A stretch of 64,000 nt of DNA from Aliikangiella sp. G2MR2-5 (GCF_015687155.1 NZ_JADPQF010000002.1:186001-250000), one strand, 5' to 3'. Positions 53,956 to 63,087 are shown, counted from the first letter of the stretch. Translations and numbers: made by a program. The notes: generated by a model not told the origin, from the sequence alone.

Positions 53956-55185
53956 CTAACTCCTGGCTAACTCTAAAACAGTATCCAATAGCAGGTTACA
54001 CCCGCACTCAACATCGTCCCAATGTGACCACTCATCCGGAGCATGACTAATACCACCGACACTCGGAATAAAAATCAGGCCTGTGGGAGCGATATCTGCA
54101 AAAAACTGACAATCATGCCCTGCCCCGCTGGGCATCAGCATATAGTCTAAATTTTTGTTTTTGGCTATCGACTCTATCTCTGTATAAACCTCACTGGAAA
54201 AGTGCCTCGGTTCGAGCCAGCTCATCTGTTCGTACTCGAACATCAGATGGTGTTTCCGAGCTATAGCAGATAACACTTTACGGCAAGCATTCGCCAAATT
54301 CTCCATTGTACCGGGATCCAGATCTCGTCCCACCAGCGTAAAGTCAGCTTCTCCCGGTATTGTGTGAGCATATCCAGGCTTAAGTTCCACACTGCCAATT
54401 GTCAGGCGCGACAGCTCGCTTCCTTCTTCATCAATAATTCGAGAAATTTCATGAGCGAAATCTGCTACTCCCATAAATGCATCGCTACGCATATTCATGG
54501 GTGCCGTACCTGCATGATCGGCTTTTCCGATAAGCTTGACTAGCCACTTATAGACTCCTGAAATTCCGGTAACTATTCCAATTTGCTTGTTCTCGGCCTC
54601 TAATACTGGTCCCTGTTCGATGTGCAATTCCAGAAAAGCTTTAATTGATTTAGGGTCGCGCCTTGCATGCATCGCTTCATAAGGCTCTAGACCTGCTTTT
54701 TTAAGCGCATCAACCAACCTTTCTCCATTAGGATCTTTAGCTGACTCTAACCATTCAATGGTAAGCTGGCCTGTCAATGCTTGTGCTCCCAACATGCCGC
54801 CAAAACGTCCTTCCTCCTCGCTAGTGCCAATAACTTCTATTGGATGTTCAAGTTCAATATTATTTTCTTTTAATACCCTGACAATCTCCAGGCCAGCAAT
54901 AACGCCAAGAGTTCCATCAAAAATTCCACCAGCAGGTACCGAGTCTATATGAGATCCAATAATGACTGCCGGCTTGGATGAGTTACCAAACCGTCCACAC
55001 ACATTTCCTACACCATCAATATGAGACTCCATTCCAACTTGATTAAACTTTTCCAATAACCAGCGACGAGCTTCCATATCAACATCAGTTAAACCTTGTC
55101 GATATACGCCTTTGTCTGCTTCATTAAAACCAAACTTGGAAAGTTGGAATAAATCAGACTCCACTCGCTTGATATCGATTTTCAA
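53956..55185 (-). CDS. M20-family N-carbamoyl-amino-acid / allantoate-type amidohydrolase
   Basis: A 409-residue two-domain zinc hydrolase: metal ligands in GSHIDSVPAGGIFDGTLGV, EEEGRFGG and LELHIEQGPVLE, the dimerisation lid KADHAGTAPMNMRSDAF, and a final metal His in GGISHAPDEWS. The family cleaves N-carbamoyl amino acids or allantoate, releasing CO2 and ammonia. It begins with TTG 55185 behind AGGAGA and is the last gene of a cluster with a transcarbamylase and an AsnB homolog. Removal of a carbamoyl group from the cluster product is the natural inference. Confidence 0.9.
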   Translation of the reverse strand: MKIDIKRVESDLFQLSKFGFNEADKGVYRQGLTDVDMEARRWLLEKFNQVGMESHIDGVGNVCGRFGNSSKPAVIIGSHIDSVPAGGIFDGTLGVIAGLEIVRVLKENNIELEHPIEVIGTSEEEGRFGGMLGAQALTGQLTIEWLESAKDPNGERLVDALKKAGLEPYEAMHARRDPKSIKAFLELHIEQGPVLEAENKQIGIVTGISGVYKWLVKLIGKADHAGTAPMNMRSDAFMGVADFAHEISRIIDEEGSELSRLTIGSVELKPGYAHTIPGEADFTLVGRDLDPGTMENLANACRKVLSAIARKHHLMFEYEQMSWLEPRHFSSEVYTEIESIAKNKNLDYMLMPSGAGHDCQFFADIAPTGLIFIPSVGGISHAPDEWSHWDDVECGCNLLLDTVLELARS

Positions 55186-55215
55186 TGATTTCTCCTCTGA
55201 ATTTTTAGCACTTGA

Positions 55216-57228
55216 CTAAGCATGCCAACCAAACTGTTTTGCTTTTTTCGCGGCCAGCTTCGGAATATCTTGCTCTATAAAATGATGATGCATTAACTGA
55301 ACGCCGATAACATGGTTGATCACAGCGTCAAGTTGAACTTTTACATCTCGCTGCATAGCAGGATCGTCGTGACTGGTTAACATATTTTGAATCGCCTGAA
55401 AATCCAATAACCCTGCAGCCTTTACTTTTTCTTCATTGGCAAATTCATTAATTAGCGTCATCATAGATTGCCACTTTTTCTGATCAGTATGTGCAGGAGG
55501 GGCCATAAAGGCAAATTTCTGACGTTTATACAGTGACTCAGGGAGTAATCCTTTCATTGCTTCCCTTAGAACATATTTTTCAGTTGCACCTTTTATGCGC
55601 ATCTGCGGTGGAACCTGAGTAGCAAATTTTGCAAGATGATGATCCAGAAAAGCAGGACGAGCTTCCATTGAATTTGCCATGTCAACTCTGTCGCCTCCCC
55701 AGGTAAGGATCTGACCTTCAAGCATCGTTTTTATCCACACATACTGTGCTTTATCCAATGGATGACGTCCATCCAGTTGACTCTCATCAAATGTATTAGC
55801 TATTGCCGCGCCTGCATCGTAATTCACTAACTCCTCTCTCCATTGAGGATTAATAAGCTGCATCGCAGACTCATGGCAATGTAACCAGTTTTGCAGACAC
55901 GTTGGAGTAAAGCCAACGACATTATTCATAGCTTGTGAAGAATAAGCTTCCCGAGGAAGCATCGCGCCTTTAAACAAGGCATTGTTTGCTTGTAAGCTTG
56001 CCTGATATTCGCTTTTCAAACTTGCCGGTAAATCCTCCAGACCGTATAAAAACATATCTTGGCGGAAGGCGGGATAGCCAGCAAAAAGTTCATCCGAACC
56101 TTCCCCGGTAAGTACAACTTTATAGTGGTTCTCGCGAACTTTTTCGCTCATTAATAATTTTGCAACGGCCAGAGTGTTGTAAATTGTTCGCTCTGTATGC
56201 CATATCGTTCTTTCGAAATTTTGATAGAGTTGCTCAGCAGAAAGAGAAAGTACAACTTGATCGGCTCCGGTTTTATCGGCCATTTCTCGGGCGATAGGAG
56301 TCTCATCATAATCATTACTATCAAACCCAATAGTAAAAGCCTTTACCGGGTCCTGCCTGACGGCTGCAGACAATCCCAGGATTGAGCAAGAATCAATTCC
56401 TCCCGATAAGTAACAACCAACCGGAACATCCGCTTGTAAACGATGGTCAACAGCTTCAAGTAAACTTTCTCTTAAACCGTCGATATAGTAGTTTTCATCC
56501 TTATGATTAACATATTCACCGGCGACAGGAAAATCAATATCCCAGTATTTTTGTTCATGAACTGTTAAACGTCCATTCTTTCTTTGAATTTTGATTAAGT
56601 GTCCTGGAGGAACCTGATGTATATCTTTAAATGCTGTACTTCCGGGTACCATGACCTGGATAAGTTGATGATAGGTTCCTTCTGCGCTCATCTCTCTCTT
56701 AACTTTTGGATGGGCAAACAAAACTTTTAACTCGGAACCAAAAACAATCCCCTCATCCATTTGAGTCCAATAGAGAGGCTTTATACCAAAACGATCTCGA
56801 ACTAAATACAAACAGTCTTCGTCCTTATCAAAGAGTGCAAAAGCGAACTCTCCTCTTAACTGTTCAATCGTTTTTTCAATACCGTAGCGGGGATAAAGAT
56901 GTAAAATGATTTCAGAATCACTTTTGGTGTTAAATTCAGCTCCCTGGCTAGTAAGACTAGCTCTAATCTTTTGAAAATCATAAAACTCGCCATTGTGAAC
57001 AAGAAAGTATTTATTGTTTTCACTACAATGCGGCTGCCTTCCTCGCTCTTTATTCAAATCGTTAATTGAAAGTCGGGCGTGACTCATACCCAGGCCAAGT
57101 CCTTCTGGATTGACGTAACCGAAATCATCCGGACCTCGGTGATGTTGAATCGCAGCCATATTGACCAATAGTTGCGAATCTATTGGTTGATTGTTTGCTT
57201 GGTGAAAAACACCAGCAATTCCACACAT
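55216..57228 (-). CDS. AsnB-type glutamine-dependent amidotransferase
   Basis: A 670-residue protein with a class II glutaminase domain (Cys2 in MCGIAGVF, RGPDDFG, VHNGEFYDF, SDSEIILHLY, GEFAFALFD) and an ATP-pyrophosphatase synthetase domain (PP-loop SGGIDS about 272-277, LTGEGSDELFAGYPAFR, GDRVDMANSMEARPAFLDH). Such enzymes adenylate a carboxylate and convert it to an amide. Besides asparagine, relatives amidate N-acetylglutaminylglutamine and other solutes. Placement between a transcarbamylase and a carbamoyl hydrolase suggests the substrate is a carbamoylated amino acid. AsnB for asparagine is the simple alternative. Confidence 0.9.
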   Translation of the reverse strand: MCGIAGVFHQANNQPIDSQLLVNMAAIQHHRGPDDFGYVNPEGLGLGMSHARLSINDLNKERGRQPHCSENNKYFLVHNGEFYDFQKIRASLTSQGAEFNTKSDSEIILHLYPRYGIEKTIEQLRGEFAFALFDKDEDCLYLVRDRFGIKPLYWTQMDEGIVFGSELKVLFAHPKVKREMSAEGTYHQLIQVMVPGSTAFKDIHQVPPGHLIKIQRKNGRLTVHEQKYWDIDFPVAGEYVNHKDENYYIDGLRESLLEAVDHRLQADVPVGCYLSGGIDSCSILGLSAAVRQDPVKAFTIGFDSNDYDETPIAREMADKTGADQVVLSLSAEQLYQNFERTIWHTERTIYNTLAVAKLLMSEKVRENHYKVVLTGEGSDELFAGYPAFRQDMFLYGLEDLPASLKSEYQASLQANNALFKGAMLPREAYSSQAMNNVVGFTPTCLQNWLHCHESAMQLINPQWREELVNYDAGAAIANTFDESQLDGRHPLDKAQYVWIKTMLEGQILTWGGDRVDMANSMEARPAFLDHHLAKFATQVPPQMRIKGATEKYVLREAMKGLLPESLYKRQKFAFMAPPAHTDQKKWQSMMTLINEFANEEKVKAAGLLDFQAIQNMLTSHDDPAMQRDVKVQLDAVINHVIGVQLMHHHFIEQDIPKLAAKKAKQFGWHA

Positions 57229-57323
57229 AATCTACTCCAATAAAATATGTTTCTTAGATACAACAGACTCAGCCAAAGACTAAATCGTTTATAAAAAATT
57301 CCTACAAGTAAACCGCGCAGACT

Positions 57324-58403
57324 CTAGATAACATCCATCACTCTTTCCATTCGCTGACACATACAGGTCAACAATGCCATTCTCAAAAAAACCGCGCCTC
57401 GCGCCTGAGCGAAATACCAATTATGGGATGTTTCATCCAGTTCCGTTGCTAACTCTTCTCCTCGGGCTAAAGGATGCAAGATAATTGCATCTTCTTTAAT
57501 CGGTGAATTAGCATCGAGAATAAAGCTCTCTCCAAATGATTGATAATCATTTCCAACCCATGCAATTGCGTTAATATAGATCACATCCAGTTCAGGAAGA
57601 GAACTATTAAACTGAGTAGAAACTCGAACGTTCAATCCTCTATCCTCTAATTGCTCTAACTGATGTTCATCAAATATTGAATCACTGCTGCCATCATGAA
57701 TAATGACAACTTCTTCGAATATTTCAGGAAAAAAACTAAATAGTTTTAGCAAGCTTCGAACGGTTCTCATTTTGTTTGGTACACCTACGATACCAACCCT
57801 GATCCTGTCACTCTCATCCAGTTCACTTTTTAAAAGCTCAGGTTTCCATTTGAAAATTGTGTAGAGATCAGCTAATGCCTGTGTTGGATGCTCGTCAATT
57901 CCATTTCCCGCGTTGATAATTGGAATCCGCAAGCTACCCATCATTTCCTGAACAGATGACTCGCTTGAATCTCTTAAAACTACACAGTCGCCATAATTGT
58001 TAAACATTTCAGCAACATCAGCGAGAGATTCTCCTTTAGCAATTCCTGTCGTTGCCCGGTCGGTGATCGACATAATATCTCCGCCCAAACGATGCCAGGC
58101 ACTTTCAAAAGAAAGTCGAGTTCTGGTGCTGGGCTCATAAAAAGCACTGATTAAAATTTTTCCCTTTAAAGGTGTCGAATACCTTTCTGGATTACTCTCG
58201 TATTTCGCCGCCAATCGAAATAACTGCAACAGGGTATTTTTTTCAAATTGATCACTGGAGACTATGTGCTGCGACTCAAGTAGCTTAAGATAGTCTCCTT
58301 CTTCCTGAATATTCTTTAATAAAGCTTTGGGATGTGCATCACCGTATACGTCGAGGCTTTCTCTAGAGAATGAAACCTCTTCTTTTAGTTGCGAATCTAC
58401 CAT
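57324..58403 (-). CDS. ATCase-like transcarbamylase with altered amino-acid site
   Basis: About 359 residues from ATG 58403 (AAGGA six bases upstream). Carbamoyl-phosphate motifs are intact: FYEPSTRTRLSFES (about 88), KGESLADV (80s-loop type), HPTQALADLYT (about 173), HPLARGEELATELDE (about 314) and WYFAQARGAVFLRMALL as in PyrB. The aspartate loop YMTRVQ of E. coli PyrB reads YINAIAW here, so Arg229 and Gln231 are missing and aspartate is an unlikely acceptor. A 50-residue N-terminal extension is also unusual. No regulatory pyrI is nearby. It probably carbamoylates another amino acid, perhaps glutamine. Confidence 0.85.
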   Translation of the reverse strand: MVDSQLKEEVSFSRESLDVYGDAHPKALLKNIQEEGDYLKLLESQHIVSSDQFEKNTLLQLFRLAAKYESNPERYSTPLKGKILISAFYEPSTRTRLSFESAWHRLGGDIMSITDRATTGIAKGESLADVAEMFNNYGDCVVLRDSSESSVQEMMGSLRIPIINAGNGIDEHPTQALADLYTIFKWKPELLKSELDESDRIRVGIVGVPNKMRTVRSLLKLFSFFPEIFEEVVIIHDGSSDSIFDEHQLEQLEDRGLNVRVSTQFNSSLPELDVIYINAIAWVGNDYQSFGESFILDANSPIKEDAIILHPLARGEELATELDETSHNWYFAQARGAVFLRMALLTCMCQRMERVMDVI

Positions 58404-58516
58404 AACTGATCCTTTTTCCAATCTATAAATACCAGTAACAAAAGTACAAATGGCGACACCAGGGTCACCCCCAAAGCTGCATAAACCAGCAACTCAAATG
58501 AGCTGAACTCAATCAT
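58397..58516 (-). CDS. 39-residue single-helix membrane peptide
   Basis: A short frame begins at ATG 58516, overlapping the last codons of the symporter gene by 8 bases. It ends in TAG at 58397, overlapping the transcarbamylase ATG. The product is MIEFSSFELLVYAALG, then a hydrophobic helix (VSPFVLLLLVFI), and a charged end DWKKDQLW. Tight interlocking on both sides argues for real, coupled translation. It may be a small subunit of the symporter; such partners are known for other SSS carriers. Confidence 0.6.
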   Translation of the reverse strand: MIEFSSFELLVYAALGVTLVSPFVLLLLVFIDWKKDQLW

Positions 58517-59942
58517 TATTTTTCACCTCTTCGGCGCTTAGTAGCTGCCAGTCAAAGTTCTCATTCCTTAATGCAATACCTGATAGGCAAATCACTAAGG
58601 ATACTAAACATGACAGCAATGCAGCGACATAAAAACCAATTTTAAAATAGCCGACCAGGCCAATAGCTGATGCAATCGCCATTGCAAGAGCAGCAGTAAT
58701 CCCCCCAAGACGACGGTAGTAAAGTCCAAATACGATTGGCCAGATGGTACTTGCCACAAAAGCACCGGTGAAATTTAACAACGCACCAAGCGTTGCAACT
58801 TTTGGTAAACATAAAAGCCAGGTAAATCCACCAAGCCCCACAATCATATATTTGCTCGTTTTGAGAAGTTGCTTTTTAGTGGCATCTTTCCTGAATAAGC
58901 CTTTATATATATCTTTAGTTAGCAGGTCACTTGTAGCAGCCAACAAAGAATCAAGACTTGATGCTAATGCCGAAAAAACCACAACAAAAACGAAAATCGC
59001 ACCGATATCACCAAGCAACCTTGCGGCAATCATAGGACCAATCATATCAGCGCTTGGAGGATAAATATTAAGCGCCATTGCAGAAAGTGCAACGAATCCG
59101 GTGACAATAGGAATTGGCAACCATAACAATCCAGATAGGAGAAAAGCACGCTGCCCCAAATTTTGTTTAAAGGCAAAAGCCCGAGACCACCACACGTTCG
59201 AGTGAAATATTTCGCCGATGCCAAAAAATATATTATTGAATAAAAACATGATCGCAGCGGGAAAGAGCAGATTTAATAGTTCAGGACTTTCTCGGCTTAC
59301 AGCAGTATGAATATTTTCCAAACCCACATCACGTACACAAATGTAGCCAATTAGTAAAACACCAAAAAGAATAATAATTGTTTGAATAAAATCAGTAGCA
59401 ATAACTGCTCTGAGTCCACCAAGCAGGGTATATAAAACACAGATAATAAGAATGGCGCTCATTCCAATGTGATAGTCAATTCCACTCAGTGCAGATAACA
59501 AAATCCCGCCTGCCATGCCAAGGCTAACTAACCAGCCAAGTGCGTAAAAAAGAGAAACTATCAAAAATACAAACCAGGCCACTTTGCCATATCGCAAGCG
59601 TATAAAATCACCGCAAGTATAGCCTTGAGGCATGAGTAACTTTATTCGTTTGGCCAAAGGCGCAAATAAAATCAATCCCAGCGCCGCCATCGAATAGCCA
59701 ACCATTCCCCATATTCCAAACTGATAAGTTAGTTGAGGAGCAACTAAAGTCGTATTGGATGTTATCCAGGTCGCCATCGCTGTGGCCGACGCAAAAGCAA
59801 ACCCCACGTTCCTTCCTGCGAGCATGAAATCGTCCAGGGACTCATTCTTTTTGCCTAACCACCAACCGAAGCCAACCCAAAAGATTCCGAAAACGCCTAA
59901 TATCAAGAATGCCCAGTGACTGGGAATAGTAACTAGTTCCAT
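58509..59942 (-). CDS. Sodium:solute symporter (SSS family)
   Basis: A 477-residue protein with about thirteen transmembrane helices and the SSS/LeuT-fold features: DDFMLAGRNVGFAFASATAMATWI near the N-terminus, the YTLLGGLRAVIATDFIQTIIIL signature, and FVFVVVFSALASSLDSLLAATSDLL carrying the second sodium-site serines. The early ATWITSNTTLVAPQLTYQFG segment is reminiscent of the urea/DUR3 side of the family. It probably imports or retrieves the small ureido/amide compound handled by the neighbouring enzymes. Confidence 0.92.
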   Translation of the reverse strand: MELVTIPSHWAFLILGVFGIFWVGFGWWLGKKNESLDDFMLAGRNVGFAFASATAMATWITSNTTLVAPQLTYQFGIWGMVGYSMAALGLILFAPLAKRIKLLMPQGYTCGDFIRLRYGKVAWFVFLIVSLFYALGWLVSLGMAGGILLSALSGIDYHIGMSAILIICVLYTLLGGLRAVIATDFIQTIIILFGVLLIGYICVRDVGLENIHTAVSRESPELLNLLFPAAIMFLFNNIFFGIGEIFHSNVWWSRAFAFKQNLGQRAFLLSGLLWLPIPIVTGFVALSAMALNIYPPSADMIGPMIAARLLGDIGAIFVFVVVFSALASSLDSLLAATSDLLTKDIYKGLFRKDATKKQLLKTSKYMIVGLGGFTWLLCLPKVATLGALLNFTGAFVASTIWPIVFGLYYRRLGGITAALAMAIASAIGLVGYFKIGFYVAALLSCLVSLVICLSGIALRNENFDWQLLSAEEVKNND

Positions 59943-59955
59943 AGGGGGTTACCGT

Positions 59956-60414
59956 CTACTCAGGTTGCTTTTCGCCCGCCTTGTAAACGCGAGCTAGTTG
60001 TGGAAAGAAAATTAGGACAATCAGAAAAATAAACAGGCCCGCACCAAGTGCAAACAGTTTGAAAGCCATCGACAATTCGCGATGATGAACGGTAATAGTC
60101 ACAGGATTGCTTTGTGAAGCTCCGCCAGAATCAACAATTCGAGCAAAAAACACCCCATCAGAATAACCACTTAGCGCTATTTCACCAGCCAAATTAAGCG
60201 GATAAGTCTTTACTAACCGGTTAAACTCGGGAGTATCAGCAACTTGAAGCAGCCACTTATCATTTGAGATCTTTTTATTCCATCTCAAACTATAATACCC
60301 TTCTTTAACCAGTTGAGATTCCGGGCTCAACTTAAGCCCTTCGGCATCAACGAATGGCGAAACCAAAGTTAAAATCATTAAAAGCAGCAATTTTTCAACG
60401 TATGAAAAGCTCAT
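59956..60414 (-). CDS. Periplasmic domain protein with C-terminal membrane anchor
   Basis: About 152 residues from ATG 60414; the frame opens at 60444. It has a signal peptide (EKLLLLMILTLVSPFVDA), a single Ig/fibronectin-type beta domain (EGYYSLRWNKK, WLLQVADTPEFNRLV, DGVFFARIVDSGG, NPVTITVHH) and a C-terminal transmembrane helix (FKLFALGAGLFIFLIVLIFF). No named family is recognised. It is 13 bp ahead of the symporter gene and probably co-expressed; a solute-capturing or complex-assembly role is speculative. Confidence 0.7.
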   Translation of the reverse strand: MSFSYVEKLLLLMILTLVSPFVDAEGLKLSPESQLVKEGYYSLRWNKKISNDKWLLQVADTPEFNRLVKTYPLNLAGEIALSGYSDGVFFARIVDSGGASQSNPVTITVHHRELSMAFKLFALGAGLFIFLIVLIFFPQLARVYKAGEKQPE

Positions 60415-60607
60415 GACAGACACAAATGCTGTAAATGGTCGCACTAATACTACAACAATTATACTTTGTACTCAAATCATCTTAATATTAAAATTAGTAA
60501 ATAAAAGCGAATATTAGGCTAACACAAAGCATTCGTTTGCATTTGCACAGGCATAGCGAAAGCAGATCGATCGAATCAACCTATTAAATATAGCTTTAGT
60601 GACAGAA

Positions 60608-61144
60608 CTAGTGTTCTTCTGGTGATTTTGCCACAATTGGGCCAATTTCAAGCAAGGGGGCAGCGTCCAGATCGGCAGCATCCATCATTGTGGCAACACG
60701 ACTGAAGCTCGACAAAAGTAAATTTTGCTCCCAATCTTCGAGTGCTTGAAAACGCTCAATGAAGTGATCCTGAAGTGGTTTAGGTGATTTTTCGAGCAGC
60801 GACTCGCCCTTACCAGTTAGATGTATTGAAACCTTGCGCCTGTCAAACTCGCTACGCGTCCGCTCTATTGTCTGACGAGACTCCAGCCTGTCCAAAATAG
60901 TCGTAATAGTTCCCTGGCTTAGGTTAACTTTGGTCGCTATGTCTTTGGCAGAGACCCCCTTATTTGACTGAATTTCCTGCAGGACCAATAACTGGGGGCC
61001 CGTTAGTCCTGAGTCCTTATTGAGCTTTTTAGAGTGTAGATCGATTGAACGAATAATTTTTCGGAGTGATACTAAAAGCTCTTCGTATTTTTGCATAGGC
61101 TGACTATATTCTTTCACTTTCTTCGATTTACTCTGGTCCCCCAA
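60608..61144 (-). CDS. MarR-family regulator, EctR-like
   Basis: About 178 residues from TTG 61144 (ATG 61096 is an alternative). Winged helix: SLRKIIRSIDLHSKKLNKDSGLTGPQLLVLQEI, VSAKDIATKVNLSQGTITTILDRLE, SEFDRRKVSIHLTGKGESLL. The FVERF-like FIERF segment and ending MDAADLDAAPLLEIGPI are typical, as I recall, of the MarR subgroup that includes EctR, the regulator of ectoine synthesis. It heads the cluster, so salt-responsive control of the downstream genes is a reasonable inference. Confidence 0.85.
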   Translation of the reverse strand: MGDQSKSKKVKEYSQPMQKYEELLVSLRKIIRSIDLHSKKLNKDSGLTGPQLLVLQEIQSNKGVSAKDIATKVNLSQGTITTILDRLESRQTIERTRSEFDRRKVSIHLTGKGESLLEKSPKPLQDHFIERFQALEDWEQNLLLSSFSRVATMMDAADLDAAPLLEIGPIVAKSPEEH

Positions 61145-61275
61145 CTTTCAAACAAACCGCTCATTTGCTATTTGGAAGGGATATTCGGCAATTATTAAAT
61201 CGAATAAAGTCGTGTGGATCAACTAAAGATGGAAAATCCGATACAGATTTTTCAATCTCATAAGCCCTGACACTT

Positions 61276-61683
61276 TCAAGAAAGGCTACTTTCCCGACTC
61301 AAATCTTCCGAGTTTGGTAGACGATAAACGAAAAACAATGGATAAAGCATAATGACATAAATTGCTAACAGCAATTCAGTTGATTCAATAATCAGCCAAC
61401 TGTAAATACACGCCACTAACATGGAGCCAATGGCAAGAAATTTGGCTTTTCTGGGGATGCTACGGTTTTCTTGCCAGTTTTTAATGATCGGGCCAAAAAT
61501 AGAATGAGATACTAGCCAGGAATGAAGACAGGGAGAAGACTTTGCAAAACATACAGCAGCGCCTAAAAGAAAAATTGTTGTCGGTAAACCAGGTACGACA
61601 ATTCCTACACCACCAATTGCAACTAGCAACAATCCTGCGCAGATGAACAGGTACTTAACTATGCCTTTTTGCTGCTGCATCAT
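61276..61683 (-). CDS. YbaN/DUF454 inner-membrane protein
   Basis: About 135 residues from ATG 61683 (TTG 61710 is the frame opening). Three to four hydrophobic segments and the DUF454 signature GLPTTIFLLGAAVCFAKSSPCLHSWLVSHSIFGPIIKNW, which matches E. coli YbaN closely. Function is unknown. It stands between the MarR and diguanylate cyclase genes on the same strand. Confidence 0.88.
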   Translation of the reverse strand: MMQQQKGIVKYLFICAGLLLVAIGGVGIVVPGLPTTIFLLGAAVCFAKSSPCLHSWLVSHSIFGPIIKNWQENRSIPRKAKFLAIGSMLVACIYSWLIIESTELLLAIYVIMLYPLFFVYRLPNSEDLSRESSLS

Positions 61684-61788
61684 AGCAAAAACACCGTTAC
61701 CTAAGAACAATATATTTATCTAATACTAAACCAAAACTACCATAATTCAATATTTTCTAAAGAATTAAAGTGTAGTCATGGAAACCAA

Positions 61789-61807
61789 TGTCGGAGCCCC
61801 TCCGACA
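61789..61807 (-). terminator. Hairpin after the diguanylate cyclase gene
   Basis: Perfect 8-base stem TGTCGGAG/CTCCGACA with a 3-base loop, about 30 bases beyond the stop at 61840. The minus-strand tail (TTGGTTTCC) is only moderately T-rich. Confidence 0.5.
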
Positions 61808-61839
61808 ATTAATAGACCTGAGAAATTATTACTTCCTAT

Positions 61840-63087
61840 CTATAATTTCTTTGAGCAATACATTTGCTGGTCCGCGTAATTAAGCAGTTCCGACGCGTCA
61901 GAGCCGTGCTTTGGAAAGGTAGCGATGCCTAAACTGTACTTAAATTCCATCAGTTGCGACTCTTGATGGTAGGGCTCACTCATAATTCGCTTCAAACGTG
62001 ACAAAAAGCTGTCTATAGAGTCGATCAGCGTGTTCTCATCCAGTAGAATCAGAAATTCATCACCTCCGATTCGCGCAACAATATCAGACTCACGAAAACT
62101 TTTGATTAATCGCTTGGCAAACTCTACCAGGTAATTATCTCCGGCAATATGACCAAACTGATCATTAACCTGCTTAAAGTCATCCAGATCAAGATAAACA
62201 ATAGAGACCTGGTTATGCTTACGTTTGGCACGACTTAAGGCTGTTTCCAAGTGCTCATGCAAGCCAAAACGATTCATCAACCCGGTAAGCTGGTCGCGGA
62301 CAGCCATTTCGCGAAGTTCTGCTTCCAGATTTTTACGGTCAGTAATATTCCTCGATATCCCCTCGACTCCGTCGAAACAGCCATCTTTATCGTAACGAGC
62401 GAAAGCACTGGTGGCGACCCAAATGGTTGAGCCATCTCTCTTTCTGAGCATAGACTCAACTTCGACCGGCTTGCCGCCTCCTTGCATGATTTTGGTCAGT
62501 GCCTCAGCACGTTGATGTGGCTCAGAATAAAATTGTGATAAAGGCTGGCCAATTACTTCCTTTTCATCGTAGCCTAAAATATCTGCCGAATATGGAGAAG
62601 CCATAGTGATTAACCCATTGGCATCAGTTCGATAAAAGATACCGGGCATATTCTCGATAATTTTACGAAACTCACTTTCCGATTGCTTCAGTCGGTTAAG
62701 TAGCATCTGTTGAAGGGTGATATCGCGTAAACTGCAAACAACACACTCATCACCATCGGTTGCAGTAAAAACATTAACTTTTAACTGGACAACCAGGCGC
62801 TCCCCCTTTGCGTTAAGGATTTCTATCTCATATTCATTCGGAGGATTTTCGCCTCTGAGCCGCGCTCGATATCTTTCTTGAACTAACTCGACATACTCAC
62901 TCGCCACATAGTCCTGAAATTGGCTCCCCATAACTTCAGAGCGCCGTCTTCCCAGAATGTTGAGAAAAGCCTGATTTACCAGTACAAATTTATCTCGCTT
63001 TACGACAAAGACACCATCCTGGATAGTCTCGATAGTCGTGGCGTAAAACTCTTCGTCAAAGTAATTCCCTGAGTAACTGTTGTCCAT
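61840..63087 (-). CDS. PAS-PAS-GGDEF diguanylate cyclase
   Basis: A 415-residue cytosolic protein. Two PAS domains (about 15-125 and 135-255; VFVVKRDKFVLVNQAFLNILG, MPGIFYRTDANGLITMASPYSADILGY, then a PAC-like VEGISRNITDRKNLEAEL) precede a GGDEF domain. The active-site RIGGDEFLIL is intact and RESD, the usual RxxD inhibitory site, lies five residues before it, so it should make c-di-GMP with product inhibition. No membrane segment; input is probably a PAS-bound ligand or partner. A gene for a possible c-di-GMP receptor lies at 19026-19730. Confidence 0.95.
   Translation of the reverse strand: MDNSYSGNYFDEEFYATTIETIQDGVFVVKRDKFVLVNQAFLNILGRRRSEVMGSQFQDYVASEYVELVQERYRARLRGENPPNEYEIEILNAKGERLVVQLKVNVFTATDGDECVVCSLRDITLQQMLLNRLKQSESEFRKIIENMPGIFYRTDANGLITMASPYSADILGYDEKEVIGQPLSQFYSEPHQRAEALTKIMQGGGKPVEVESMLRKRDGSTIWVATSAFARYDKDGCFDGVEGISRNITDRKNLEAELREMAVRDQLTGLMNRFGLHEHLETALSRAKRKHNQVSIVYLDLDDFKQVNDQFGHIAGDNYLVEFAKRLIKSFRESDIVARIGGDEFLILLDENTLIDSIDSFLSRLKRIMSEPYHQESQLMEFKYSLGIATFPKHGSDASELLNYADQQMYCSKKL

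Noticed and set aside
54758-54952. Plus-strand frame within the M20 hydrolase gene
   Set aside because: Antisense shadow of a gene with complete metal-binding motifs.
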